The notes under the pieces: generated by a model
The model's database searches: none
What the model was told of the DNA's origin: nothing
The model's input: the letters and a program-made list of their open reading frames with translations, nothing else
Assembly: GCF_900119365.1 (NCBI RefSeq)
Contig: NZ_FPJO01000011.1
Span: 124,001-188,000 of the forward strand
Source: Streptomyces atratus
GTDB lineage: Bacteria; Actinomycetota; Actinomycetes; Streptomycetales; Streptomycetaceae
DNA length: 64,000 nucleotides
Direction: 5' to 3'
Translations under genes and position numbers: made by a program
Part shown: piece by piece, positions 49,208 to 57,782 of the stretch
Layout of the letters: each line of letters starts with the position of its first letter
Position numbering within the stretch: the stretch's first letter is position 1

Positions 49208-49237
49208 TTGTCGGCGTCACGTACCGCCGGGTACAGT
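49208..49237 (+). promoter_or_regulatory. Promoter of the M23 peptidase gene
   Basis: TTGTCG (49208-49213), an 18-base spacer and TACAGT (49232-49237) resemble a vegetative sigma promoter, 78 bases upstream of the start codon. No riboswitch motif was found in this leader. Confidence 0.45.
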
Positions 49238-49314
49238 CGCGGCCACTGCTCCCCTGGGATTCCCCCGCCGGAACCCAGAGCACAGGTCCTGCTGCCGAGG
49301 CGAGAGAGAAGTTG

Positions 49315-50841
49315 GTGAACGACCAGCACCCCCACGCCGGGTACGCCGGATACGACAGCGAGGCGACCGGCGGCTTCGACAGCGATCCGCTCTTCGGCTC
49401 GCTCCCCGGCGGTCACGACGGCGCGTACAGCAGCGGCTACGGAGCCGGGCAGTCCGGCTACAGCGGCCAGTACGACTCCACGCAGTGGGACACGGGCGCA
49501 CACCCGACCACCTCGTACGACGCCTATGCCCCGTACGCCGCGCAGCCCCAGCAGCAGTACGAAGCGGGGCCGACGTACGAGACGACGGCCATCTGGACAC
49601 CCGCGGCCGATTACGGCACGGAAGCGACCACGGCCACCGCCACGTTCGCCGGCATCCCGGCACAGGGCGGCGCCCCGGACGCCACGGGTCAGTGGGACAC
49701 CAGCGGCTGGCACCCGAACGACCCGTGGGCCACGGGCGAAACGGCCGCGTACGACACCGGCGCGTACGACGCCACCGCCTGGAACACCGGCGCCACGCCC
49801 GAGCACGAACAGCAGATCACGCAAACCACGGAAACCGCACAGGTGTCCTACGAAGCGCCGTCGGCACACGAGGCGCCCGGAACCCACGAGACCCACACCG
49901 ACCTGGGTTTCTACGACCCGTACGCGCCCTACGCCGCCGACATCTCGGACAGCGCGGCCGGCGCGGACAGCGCAGCAGGCGATGTAGACGTACATGACGC
50001 GGCCACCATCAGCGTCGCAGCCATCGCGGACGTCGCAGAGGCCGCACCCGGCCCGCACCGCCCCCTCGGCCGCTCCACCACCCGCAGCGGCGGCGCCGGC
50101 CGCAGCCGTCGGCGTTCGCCCGCGAAGCGTTCCGCGCTCCTCACCGTCGCCATCCCCTCCGCCTGCGTGATGAGCGTGGCCGGCATCGCCGCGGCCTCGG
50201 TCGGCGGGCTCGGCGGCGAGGACAAGAAGGACGACAACACCACGATGGCGGCGGCCGACCCCGGCTCCGTCAAGGCGGGTGCGGCCAACAACAAGCTGGA
50301 CGCCCAGCTCGCCAACCTCAGCGCCGACGCGGAGAACTTCGCCGACCGCGCCAGCCGCACCCAGGAGCGCATCGACCTGCGGGAGCGGCAGGCCGCCGAG
50401 AAGAAGAAGCGCGAGGAAGAGGCCGCCCGCAAGGAGGCCCTGCGCCCCAAGTTCGTCATGCCGGTCAAGCAGCACGGCCTCAGCGCGTACTTCGGCCAGG
50501 CGGGCGTCAACTGGATGTCCGTGCACACGGGCATCGACTTCCCCGTCCTGGAGGGCACGCCCGTGATGGCCGCGACCGACGGCACCGTGCGCACCCAGCT
50601 GAACAGCGCCTACGGGAACATGGCCATCGTCACCATGGCCGACGGGACCGAGACCTGGTACTGCCACCTCAGCGGCACCAAGATCCGCTCGGGCCCGGTC
50701 AAGGCCGGTGACGTCATCGCGTACTCGGGCGACACCGGGAACTCGACCGGCCCGCACCTGCACTTCGAGGTGCGGCCCGGTGGCGGAGCGGCAGTGAACC
50801 CGCTGCCGTGGCTGCGCAGCCACGGCGTCAACCCGACCTGA
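49315..50841 (+). CDS. M23 family peptidoglycan endopeptidase
   Basis: The product is 508 residues. The first 250 are an acidic Tyr/Asp/Thr/Gly-rich region with recurring YDT and WDT motifs. A membrane helix lies at about 278-300 (LLTVAIPSACVMSVAGIAAASVGG), then a coiled coil (310-370). The LytM domain carries His404-x3-Asp408 and His481-Leu-His483, the zinc ligands. ADGTETWYCHLS fits the lysostaphin-like fold. So it is a membrane-anchored cell wall hydrolase with a large cytoplasmic N-terminus. GTG 49315 is chosen; TTG 49312 is adjacent. Confidence 0.9.
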   Translation: MNDQHPHAGYAGYDSEATGGFDSDPLFGSLPGGHDGAYSSGYGAGQSGYSGQYDSTQWDTGAHPTTSYDAYAPYAAQPQQQYEAGPTYETTAIWTPAADYGTEATTATATFAGIPAQGGAPDATGQWDTSGWHPNDPWATGETAAYDTGAYDATAWNTGATPEHEQQITQTTETAQVSYEAPSAHEAPGTHETHTDLGFYDPYAPYAADISDSAAGADSAAGDVDVHDAATISVAAIADVAEAAPGPHRPLGRSTTRSGGAGRSRRRSPAKRSALLTVAIPSACVMSVAGIAAASVGGLGGEDKKDDNTTMAAADPGSVKAGAANNKLDAQLANLSADAENFADRASRTQERIDLRERQAAEKKKREEEAARKEALRPKFVMPVKQHGLSAYFGQAGVNWMSVHTGIDFPVLEGTPVMAATDGTVRTQLNSAYGNMAIVTMADGTETWYCHLSGTKIRSGPVKAGDVIAYSGDTGNSTGPHLHFEVRPGGGAAVNPLPWLRSHGVNPT

Positions 50842-50884
50842 GCCCGGCGGGGCGGGGGCCACGGCCTCCGCCCGCCCGCTCCGG

Positions 50885-53377
50885 CTACAGCTTCTCGACC
50901 GGCGCGTACCGCAGCAGCAGCTTCTTCGGGCGCTCGTCGCCGAAGTCGACCGTGGCCTTCGCCTGGTCGCCGACGCCCTCGACCGCCGTCACCGTGCCGA
51001 GCCCGAACTGGTCGTGCGTGACCCGGTCCCCGACGGCCAGCGTGATCGTCGGCTTGTCCGAGGTCCGCCGGGTCGCGAAGCCCGAGGGGCCGGAGCGCGA
51101 ACGCGACGAGGACAGCGAGGACGTGATCCCCGAGGTCGGCCCGGCCGGAGCCGCCATCGGCCCGGTCCGCTTCCACTCCAGGTGCTGGTCCGGGATCTCC
51201 TCCAGGAACCGTGACGGCGGGTTGTACGAGGGCTGGCCCCACGCGCTGCGCATCGCGGCCCGGGTCAGATAGAGCCGCTCGCGGGCCCGGGTGATGCCGA
51301 CGTAGGCGAGCCGTCGCTCCTCCTCCAGCTCCTTCACCTGTCCCAGCGCCCGCATGTGCGGGAAGACGCCGTCCTCCATGCCGGTCAGGAAGACGACCGG
51401 GAATTCGAGGCCCTTCGCGGTGTGCAGCGTCATCAGCGTGATGACACCGGAGCCGTCCTCGTCCTCGTCGGGGATCTGGTCGGAGTCGGCGACGAGCGCG
51501 ACCTTCTCCAGGAACTCGGCGAGCGTGCCGGTGCCCGCGGCCGTGCCCTCCTCGCCGGCCGCTCCGCGCTCCTGCTCGAATTCGAGGGCCACGGCGGCCA
51601 GTTCCTGAAGGTTCTCGATCCGGGTCTCGTCCTGCGGGTCGGTGGAGGCCTGCAGTTCGGCGAGGTAGCCGGTGCGCTCCAGGACGGCCTCCAGGACCAC
51701 CGCGGGGCCCGCGCCCGATTCGACGATCGTGCGCAGCTCCTCCATCAGCGTGTTGAACCGCTTGACGGCGTTGGCCGACCGGGCCGCCATGCCGTACGCC
51801 TCGTCGACCCGGCGCAGCGCCTGCGGGAATGTGATCTTCTCGCGCAGGGACAGCGCGTCGATCATCGCCTCGGCGCGCTCGCCGATGCCGCGCTTGGGCA
51901 CGTTGAGGATGCGGCGCAGCGGGACGGTGTCCTCCGGATTGGCGAGGACGCGCAGGTAGGCCAGGATGTCCCGGACCTCCTTGCGCTCGTAGAAGCGCAC
52001 GCCGCCGACGACCTTGTAGGGCAGGCCGACGCGGATGAAGATCTCTTCGAAGACACGGGACTGCGCGTTCGTACGGTAGAAGATCGCGACGTCGCCGGCC
52101 TTGGCGTCGCCCGCGTCGGTCAGCCGGTCGATCTCGTCGGCGACGAACTGCGCCTCGTCGTGCTCGGTGTCGGCGACGTAGCCGGTGATCCGGGCGCCCG
52201 TGCCGGCGTTCGTCCAGAGGTTCTTGGGACGGCGGCTCTCGTTGCGCTCGATGACCGCGTTGGCGGCGGAGAGGATCGTCTGCGTGGAGCGGTAGTTCTG
52301 CTCCAGGAGGATCGTCGTCGCGTTCGGGTAGTCCTCCTCGAACTGGAGGATGTTGCGGATGGTCGCGCCGCGGAAGGCGTAGATCGACTGGTCCGCGTCA
52401 CCCACGACGCACAGCTCGGCCGGGGCGTCGCCCTCGCCCGTCGGGCCGACCAGCTCGCGTACGAGGGTGTACTGGGCGTGGTTGGTGTCCTGGTACTCGT
52501 CGACCAGGACGTGGCGGAAGCGGCGGCGGTAGTGCTCGGCGACGTCCGGGAACGCCTGGAGCAGGTGGACCGTCGTCATGATGATGTCGTCGAAGTCCAG
52601 CGCGTTGGCGTCGCGCAGCCGGGACTGGTACATCGCGTAGGCCTGGGCGAGGGTCTTCTCGAAGCCTCCCCCATTCTCGGCTCCGCTCGAATGGGAGGTG
52701 CCCCCTCCGACCTGGCCGGCGAAGGTCTCCTCGTCGATCAGTTCGTTCTTCAGGTTGGAGACCTTGGCGGTGAACGACTTCGGCGGGAAGCGCTTCGGGT
52801 CGAGGTCGAGGTCGCGGCAGACCAGGGCCATCAGCCGCTTGGAGTCGGCGGCGTCGTAGATCGAGAACGACGAGGTGAAGCCGAGCCGCTTCGACTCGCG
52901 GCGCAGGATGCGTACGCACGCGCTGTGGAAGGTCATGACCCACATCGCGTTGGCGCGCGGTCCGACGAGCTGCTCGACGCGCTCCTTCATCTCGCCCGCG
53001 GCCTTGTTGGTGAAGGTGATCGCCAGGATCTGGCCGGGGTGCACCCCGCGCTCCGCGAGGAGGTGGGCGATCCGGTGGGTCAGCACCCGGGTCTTGCCCG
53101 AGCCGGCCCCGGCGACGATGAGCAGCGGGGAGCCCGCGTGGACGACGGCGGCACGCTGCTCGGTGTTCAGCCCGTCGAGGAGCGCCGCGGAGTCGATGAC
53201 GGGGCGGTGCGCGCCGTCGCGGTAGTAGGCGTCCCTGGGCGGCGGGGGCCCGTCGAACACGCCCGCGAAGAGGTCCTCCGGCACCGCTTCGGGTGCGGAG
53301 TCCTCGGGGGGCGGCGGGGGCTCTTCCTCCGAGTGCTGGAGGCCGGCCAGGAAGCTGTCGTCAAAGAGGCTGCTCAT
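50885..53377 (-). CDS. pcrA: UvrD/Rep-type DNA helicase PcrA with an in-frame insertion
   Basis: The product is 830 residues, an SF1A 3'-5' helicase for repair and replication restart. Walker A GAGSGKT is at 90-96, Walker B DEYQDT at 293-298. TFTNKAAGEMKERV (motif Ia), LEQNYRST and TLHTAKGLEFPVVFLTGMEDGVFPH are also present. An acidic Pro/Glu-rich extension precedes residue 60. Residues about 224-238 (GGGTSHSSGAENGGG) interrupt a normally conserved stretch and are encoded by a hairpin element (52665-52705). The C-terminus (VGDRVTHDQFGLGTV) is the usual Tudor-like domain. TAGACT sits nine bases before ATG 53377, suggesting a leaderless or short-leader mRNA. Confidence 0.95.
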   Translation of the reverse strand: MSSLFDDSFLAGLQHSEEEPPPPPEDSAPEAVPEDLFAGVFDGPPPPRDAYYRDGAHRPVIDSAALLDGLNTEQRAAVVHAGSPLLIVAGAGSGKTRVLTHRIAHLLAERGVHPGQILAITFTNKAAGEMKERVEQLVGPRANAMWVMTFHSACVRILRRESKRLGFTSSFSIYDAADSKRLMALVCRDLDLDPKRFPPKSFTAKVSNLKNELIDEETFAGQVGGGTSHSSGAENGGGFEKTLAQAYAMYQSRLRDANALDFDDIIMTTVHLLQAFPDVAEHYRRRFRHVLVDEYQDTNHAQYTLVRELVGPTGEGDAPAELCVVGDADQSIYAFRGATIRNILQFEEDYPNATTILLEQNYRSTQTILSAANAVIERNESRRPKNLWTNAGTGARITGYVADTEHDEAQFVADEIDRLTDAGDAKAGDVAIFYRTNAQSRVFEEIFIRVGLPYKVVGGVRFYERKEVRDILAYLRVLANPEDTVPLRRILNVPKRGIGERAEAMIDALSLREKITFPQALRRVDEAYGMAARSANAVKRFNTLMEELRTIVESGAGPAVVLEAVLERTGYLAELQASTDPQDETRIENLQELAAVALEFEQERGAAGEEGTAAGTGTLAEFLEKVALVADSDQIPDEDEDGSGVITLMTLHTAKGLEFPVVFLTGMEDGVFPHMRALGQVKELEEERRLAYVGITRARERLYLTRAAMRSAWGQPSYNPPSRFLEEIPDQHLEWKRTGPMAAPAGPTSGITSSLSSSRSRSGPSGFATRRTSDKPTITLAVGDRVTHDQFGLGTVTAVEGVGDQAKATVDFGDERPKKLLLRYAPVEKL
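52665..52705. repeat. Hairpin element E inserted in frame within pcrA
   Basis: CCTCCCCCATTC (52665-52676) pairs with GAATGGGAGG (52689-52698), and the unit ends GTGCCCCC. Its translation in pcrA is a Gly/Ser-rich peptide that breaks a conserved region. It resembles a small repeat I recall as widespread in Streptomyces genomes. Confidence 0.6.
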
Positions 53378-53389
53378 CGCTAGTCGAGT

Positions 53390-53555
53390 CTAGGGCCTCT
53401 CGTCTGGATCAGGCCGGGCTCGCGGGATCTTGTGCTGCGCCTCGCCGCGTTGTCGTCGGTCGCCATGACTCCGCCATGCCTCCCTCCTCCGCCTTGCGAT
53501 CCACAGCACCAGATCCCGCTCCCTGATCCGGCCTGATCCAGACAAAAGGCCCTAG
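53390..53555. mobile_element. MITE-like element D with 28-base terminal inverted repeats
   Basis: The arms 53390-53417 and 53528-53555 match at 26 of 28 positions and both end in CTAG. A second pair of inner arms (about 53421-53437 and 53503-53520) makes most of the 166 bases self-complementary. There is no transposase ORF. The left end abuts the likely -10 box of pcrA. CTAG ends suggest the IS5-type target, but I cannot confirm the parent element. Confidence 0.6.
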
Positions 53556-53710
53556 GCCGCCGCACCGACACCCGGAGGCCGCATGGCGAACCGCACACCG
53601 CGACGGACACCCAACGGAAGTGCGCACCCACAGCCCGTGAGGAATTCCGGGCCTCCACCGCCCCACCCCGACAGGTCACGAAAATGTATCGGGCATATCG
53701 AACATCAACC

Positions 53711-53740
53711 TTCACAGCAGCACCATGGGTTGGCTAGCGT
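53711..53740 (+). promoter_or_regulatory. Promoter of the riboswitch-controlled NlpC/P60 gene
   Basis: TTCACA (53711-53716), an 18-base spacer and TAGCGT (53735-53740) are placed so that transcription would start about 40 bases before the riboswitch. Confidence 0.45.
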
Positions 53741-53788
53741 GCTCGACCGGGCGGCCCGTACCCCCTTGAGGCGAACCACGCCGAGCGG

Positions 53789-53947
53789 GCGCCTCCGCCG
53801 AATCCGGGCCGCCCCCACGGGAGTTCGGAACCGGGGACCCATACGCAGCACCGGGGTGAATCGGTCCTTATCCCCCACTCGGACCGTAGGGCAGCCTTCC
53901 GTTCCGCCCGAACCCGACAGCTAACCCGGTAGGCGGTCCACGGAAGG
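53789..53947 (+). ncRNA. ydaO-type (c-di-AMP) riboswitch
   Basis: The leader has the conserved blocks of the actinobacterial ydaO class: CCGCCGAATCC, GGGGACCCATACGC, ACCGGGGTGAATCGG and GACAGCTAACCCGGTAGGCGG. The first and last blocks can form the closing stem (CCGCC with GGCGG). CCTTCCGT (53895-53902) is complementary to ACGGAAGG (53940-53947), which contains the ribosome-binding site. This suggests control at translation. In Streptomyces this class is known upstream of cell wall hydrolase genes. Confidence 0.85.
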
Positions 53948-53958
53948 AGATGCCGGCC

Positions 53959-55101
53959 TTGGCATCCCATCGCAAACCGCGCACCCGGGTGCGCACCACC
54001 GCACCGGCCGTCGGTCTCACCACCGCGGCACTGGCGTCCGTGACCCTGCTCTCCACGCAGAGCGCCATGGCCGCACCCGACCCGAAGCCCGGCGTCGAGG
54101 ACGTGCAGAAGAAGGTCGACGACCTCTACCGGCAGGCGGGCACCGCGACCCAGCAGTACAACCAGGCGAAGGAAGCCTCCGCCGCCCAGCGCGCCAAGGT
54201 CGACGCCCTGCTGGACGATGTCGCCGAGCGCGCCGACAAGCTCAACGAGGCGCGCAGGACGCTCGGCTCCTACGCGGCCGCGCAGTACCGCAGCGGCTCC
54301 ATCACGCCGAGCGCCACGTTCTTCCTGGCCGACGACCCGCAGTCGTACTTCGACCAGAGCCAGTTGATGGACCGGATGACCAGCCGACAGCAGCAGGCGA
54401 TCACGGACTTCCGTACGCAGCAGGCCAAGGCGTCGAAGGAGCGCGCCGAAGCGGTGCGGAGCCTGGAGACGCTGACGACGACGCAGACCACGCTGCGCAC
54501 CAGCAAGCAGGACGTCCAGAAGAAGCTGGGCGAGGCGCGCACGCTGCTGTCGAAGCTGACCGCAGAGGAGAAGGCGCGGCTCGCGGCGATCGAGCGGAAG
54601 AAGGAGGCCGAGGCCAGGCGCAAGGCGCAGGAGCTGGCGAAGCAGCAGGCCGCCGCGAAGGCCGAGGCCGACCGCAAGGCCGATGAGGCCGCGAAGGAGT
54701 CGGGCGGCGGTACGGGGACGGGCACCGGGTCCGGCTCGGACAGCAGCGCCACCACCGGGGCGGAGAAGGTCCTCGCCTTCGCCAGGGCCCAGATCGGCAA
54801 GCCGTACGTCTGGGGCGCGACGGGCCCGGCGTCGTACGACTGCTCCGGGCTCACCCAGGCCGCGTGGAAGTCCGCGGGCGTGGACATACCGCGGACCACC
54901 TGGGACCAGGTCAAGATCGGCACCCGGGTCGCCACGGCGGACCTGCGGCCGGGGGACCTGGTCTTCTTCTACGACGACATCAGCCACGTCGGCATCTACA
55001 AGGGCGACGGGATGATGATCCACGCACCGAAGCCCGGGGCGAACGTGCGCGAGGAGTCGATCTACTACATGCCGATCTACGGCAGCGTGCGGCCCGCCTA
55101 G
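53959..55101 (+). CDS. NlpC/P60 peptidoglycan hydrolase, riboswitch controlled
   Basis: The product is 380 residues. A signal peptide (RTRVRTTAPAVGLTTAALASVTLLSTQSAMA, ending near 39) is followed by a long coiled coil (50-240) rich in Ala, Lys, Glu and Gln, a Gly/Thr linker and the NlpC/P60 domain. Catalytic residues are Cys295 (YDCSGL), His343 (ISHVG) and His355 (MIHAP). TTG 53959 is preferred over ATG 53950 since GGAAGGAG lies nine bases upstream and the paralogue at 55826 starts alike (AAHRKP versus ASHRKP). The product is secreted; hydrolysis of the stem peptide is expected. It is controlled by the ydaO riboswitch. Confidence 0.92.
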   Translation: MASHRKPRTRVRTTAPAVGLTTAALASVTLLSTQSAMAAPDPKPGVEDVQKKVDDLYRQAGTATQQYNQAKEASAAQRAKVDALLDDVAERADKLNEARRTLGSYAAAQYRSGSITPSATFFLADDPQSYFDQSQLMDRMTSRQQQAITDFRTQQAKASKERAEAVRSLETLTTTQTTLRTSKQDVQKKLGEARTLLSKLTAEEKARLAAIERKKEAEARRKAQELAKQQAAAKAEADRKADEAAKESGGGTGTGTGSGSDSSATTGAEKVLAFARAQIGKPYVWGATGPASYDCSGLTQAAWKSAGVDIPRTTWDQVKIGTRVATADLRPGDLVFFYDDISHVGIYKGDGMMIHAPKPGANVREESIYYMPIYGSVRPA

Positions 55102-55156
55102 CAGGCCTCGACGCGCCGCGCCGCCCCGGTGCCGGGGCGGCGCGGCGCGGGCGGGA

Positions 55157-55510
55157 TCAGGTCCAGAGCGTGGCGATGAAGATGTTGAGCATCGTCAGTC
55201 CGCCCACTGCCGCGAAGGCGCCCTTGTCGACCGTCTCCTCGTCCCGCTTGATGTAGACGAGGCCGAGGACGACGACCAGGACCAGCAGCTTGACGCCGAT
55301 CTTGATGTTGTTCACGTGGTTGCCGTCGGCCTCGTTCAGCCCGACCAGTGCGACACCGGTGACCAGCATGGTCAGTGCACCGTGCAGCATCGCCGGGACG
55401 AACCGGGCTGTGCCCGCGCCCATCGCCTTCATCTGGGTCAGGAAACCGCCCAGCAGGGAGGCGATGCCGATGATGTGCAGGGCGACGAAGACATGAATGA
55501 GTACGTCCAT
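55157..55510 (-). CDS. Small four-helix membrane protein
   Basis: The product is 117 residues with four hydrophobic segments (about residues 3-22, 44-63, 75-93 and 98-115). The last loop KRDEETVDKGAF is charged. I do not recognise the family, although this gene sits between two NlpC/P60 paralogues. ATG 55510 gives MDVLIHVFVALHIIG; TAGGCT eight bases upstream with no ribosome site suggests a leaderless transcript. The frame's extension to 55543 is ignored. Confidence 0.75.
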   Translation of the reverse strand: MDVLIHVFVALHIIGIASLLGGFLTQMKAMGAGTARFVPAMLHGALTMLVTGVALVGLNEADGNHVNNIKIGVKLLVLVVVLGLVYIKRDEETVDKGAFAAVGGLTMLNIFIATLWT

Positions 55511-55825
55511 GAGGCCGCAGCCTAGCCCCGGCCATATCACCACTCGGCAGGCAGGTACACCTTCCTGGCCGCTTCACTCGCGCCTATACCAATTGCCTGA
55601 CTCTGGTGCAATTTTTCCGATCACTCGACGACATTGCCACGCCAAATACAGACAATAAGCGTCATTACGACTCCTGCCCGTGCCCCGGGTTTAGCGTCCC
55701 TGAGCAGGTGACCGGCTTCACCGCCGCTCCGTACGCGGACGGTGCACCCGGTCGCCCCGCCGAGAGTTGTGGCGGGCCCGTCGGTATCCCCCGACGGGCA
55801 GTCGTCAGGAAGGACGCACGCCCTC
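55511..55825. other. 315-base interval upstream of the second NlpC/P60 gene
   Basis: No gene is seen. It is AT-richer than average at 55580-55665, where promoters for both flanking genes probably lie. A nine-base hairpin GCCCGTCGG-N6-CCGACGGGC (55776-55799) sits just before the ribosome site. The ydaO motifs of the first paralogue are absent. Confidence 0.45.
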
Positions 55826-56887
55826 GTGGCAGCGCATCGAAAACCCAAGCAGCGCCCGTACACCGGCCCTGCTGCCCGCACCGCGGCGACCCTCGCCCTC
55901 GCCGGGGCCGCCACCGCCGCCGTGATGCCCGGCCCGGCGCACGCCGACCCGCAGCGCACCCCCGCCCAGGTCAAGGCGGAGGTCGACCGGCTGTACCACG
56001 ACGCGGAGGTCGCCACCGAGCAGTACAACGGCGCGAAGGAGAAGGCGTCCGCCGCGGAGGACTCCCTCGACTCCCTGCGCGACGAGGCCGCTCGCAGGAC
56101 CGAGCGCCTCAACGCCTCGCGCGACGCACTGGGTTCGTTCGCCGCCGCGCAGTACCGCACCGGCGGCCTCGACACGTCCGTGCAGCTGGCGCTCTCCTCC
56201 GACCCGGACCAGTACCTGGAGCGGGCGTCGTACGTGGACCGCGTCGGCGACCGCCAGGCCGCCGCGCTCAACAAGGTCCGGCGGCAGGTCGCCCAGATCG
56301 CCACGCTGCGCGCGCAGGCCAAGGGAGAGCTGGCCGCACTGGCCGAGCGCCGGGCCGAACTGAAGAAGCACAAGGCGACGATCACGACCAAGCTCGCCGA
56401 CGCCCGGCGGCTGCTCGACCGGCTCACCCCGCCCGAGCGCACCGCCTACGAGAACTCCGGCCACGGATCGGCCGACGGCACGCATTCCGCCGACCGCGCC
56501 GAACGCTCCACCGCGCGCGGCCCCGTCCGGGCGCCGAACGCCCGCGCCGCCGAGGCCGTGGCGTTCGCGTACGGGGCGCTCGGCAAGCCGTACGTCTGGG
56601 GCGCCACCGGCCCCTCCTCGTTCGACTGCTCCGGGCTCACCCAGGCCGCCTGGCGCTCCGCCGGTGTCTCGCTCCCCCGGACCACGTACACGCAGATCAA
56701 TGCCGGGCGGCGCGTCTCGCGTTCCGAACTCGCGCCGGGCGACCTGGTGTTCTTCTACTCCGGCATCAGCCATGTCGGGCTCTACATCGGCAACGGCCAG
56801 ATGATCCACGCCCCGCGCACCGGGTCACCGGTCCGGATCGCGCCGATCGACCAAATGCCCTTCGCCGGGGCCACCCGGGTGGCATAG
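55826..56887 (+). CDS. NlpC/P60 peptidoglycan hydrolase paralogue
   Basis: The product is 353 residues with the same plan as the upstream copy: signal peptide (ends near ...VMPGPAHA), coiled coil (40-215), short linker and NlpC/P60 domain. Cys268 (FDCSGL), His316 (ISHVG) and His328 (MIHAP) form the catalytic set. GTG 55826 has AGGAAGGA 11 bases upstream, giving VAAHRKPKQRP; the frame extends to 55742 but without support. The linker is shorter and the region before the catalytic domain differs, so the two copies are diverged paralogues. Expression control differs since no ydaO element is present. Confidence 0.92.
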   Translation: MAAHRKPKQRPYTGPAARTAATLALAGAATAAVMPGPAHADPQRTPAQVKAEVDRLYHDAEVATEQYNGAKEKASAAEDSLDSLRDEAARRTERLNASRDALGSFAAAQYRTGGLDTSVQLALSSDPDQYLERASYVDRVGDRQAAALNKVRRQVAQIATLRAQAKGELAALAERRAELKKHKATITTKLADARRLLDRLTPPERTAYENSGHGSADGTHSADRAERSTARGPVRAPNARAAEAVAFAYGALGKPYVWGATGPSSFDCSGLTQAAWRSAGVSLPRTTYTQINAGRRVSRSELAPGDLVFFYSGISHVGLYIGNGQMIHAPRTGSPVRIAPIDQMPFAGATRVA

Positions 56888-56994
56888 GCTCCCGTCTCCG
56901 ATCCGGAGCAACCCGCCATCGGAGCAACCGCCTTCGGGCCGGACCGCCCTCGGACCGGCCCGCCGTCGCCCAACCGGCCGGAGGACAACCCCAC

Positions 56995-57750
56995 ATGCCC
57001 ATGGACGCCGATGTCCAGACCCATGCCCGTACGCTCGCCCAGCGCTCCCCGGACCACCTCCGGGTCGGGCCCTTCACGGTGCGCTACAACCCCGACTGGT
57101 CGCTCAAGTACGCCAATTACGCCATACCCGACCAGGACGCCGAGCCGACGCCCGCCGATGTCGACGCGCTGATCACGGCGTTCCGCGAGCACGACCGGCT
57201 TCCCCGGCTGGAGTTCCTGCCCGGCTCGGCGCCCGCGGTCGAACCCGCGCTGCTCGCCGCGGGGTTCACCGTCGAGAACCGGGCCCCGATCATGGCCTGC
57301 GCACCGGACGAGCTGCTGACGCCGAAGCCGGTGGCGGACCTCGCGATCGACGAACCGGCCACCGACGCGGAGTTCGCCGCCGCCGCGCTCGTCCAGCACC
57401 ACGGATACGGCGGCACCGGCGAACCCGAGGCCGGTGTGGCGGACTGGCTGCGCACCGCGGCCCGGGACGGCGGGGTCGCCGCCCTCGCCACGGTCGACGA
57501 CGTACCGGCGGGCGCGGGCGGCTGCTCCGTCCCGGTCGACGGCCTCACCGAGCTGGCCGGTCTCGCCGTCGCCGACGCCTATCGCCGCCGCGGCATCGGC
57601 GCCGCGCTCTCCGCCCATCTGACCGCGACCGCCTTCGAACGCGGCTGCCGGGTGGTGTGGCTGGAGCCGGGCGACGCCGATGTGGAGCGGATCTACGCGA
57701 GCATCGGCTTCCGCAGGATCGGCGAGAAGCTGAACATCTCGCTCGACTGA
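56995..57750 (+). CDS. GNAT family N-acetyltransferase
   Basis: The product is 251 residues. The first 120 form a non-catalytic domain (VGPFTVRYNPDWSLKYANYAIP). The GNAT fold follows, with GVAALATVDDVPAGAGGCSV and the acetyl-CoA loop LAVADAYRRRGIGAALSAHLTATAFERG (about 180-212). VVWLEPGDADVERIYASIGFRRIGEK finishes the fold. The substrate is unknown. ATG 56995 is used with GGAGG ten bases upstream; ATG 57001 is possible. It is convergent with the metallopeptidase gene. Confidence 0.9.
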   Translation: MPMDADVQTHARTLAQRSPDHLRVGPFTVRYNPDWSLKYANYAIPDQDAEPTPADVDALITAFREHDRLPRLEFLPGSAPAVEPALLAAGFTVENRAPIMACAPDELLTPKPVADLAIDEPATDAEFAAAALVQHHGYGGTGEPEAGVADWLRTAARDGGVAALATVDDVPAGAGGCSVPVDGLTELAGLAVADAYRRRGIGAALSAHLTATAFERGCRVVWLEPGDADVERIYASIGFRRIGEKLNISLD

Positions 57751-57782
57751 CCTGCGGACGAGGCTCGACTGCACGCGGACTG

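Larger units (their letters stand above)
53378..53958. other. 581-base interval between pcrA and the first NlpC/P60 gene
   Basis: No gene is supported. It holds element D (53390-53555), a promoter (53711-53740) and a ydaO-type riboswitch (about 53789-53947). Confidence 0.6.

Noticed and set aside
49084..49314. A riboswitch in the leader of the M23 peptidase gene
   Set aside because: No ydaO blocks are visible and the transcribed leader from the likely promoter is only about 70 bases.
53390..53555. A transposase gene or full insertion sequence around element D
   Set aside because: The 166 bases contain no ORF of useful length, so it can only be a non-autonomous element.
55511..55825. A second ydaO riboswitch before the second NlpC/P60 gene
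   Set aside because: None of the conserved blocks (GACAGCTAACCCGG, GGGGACCCATACGC) is present. Only a simple hairpin is seen.
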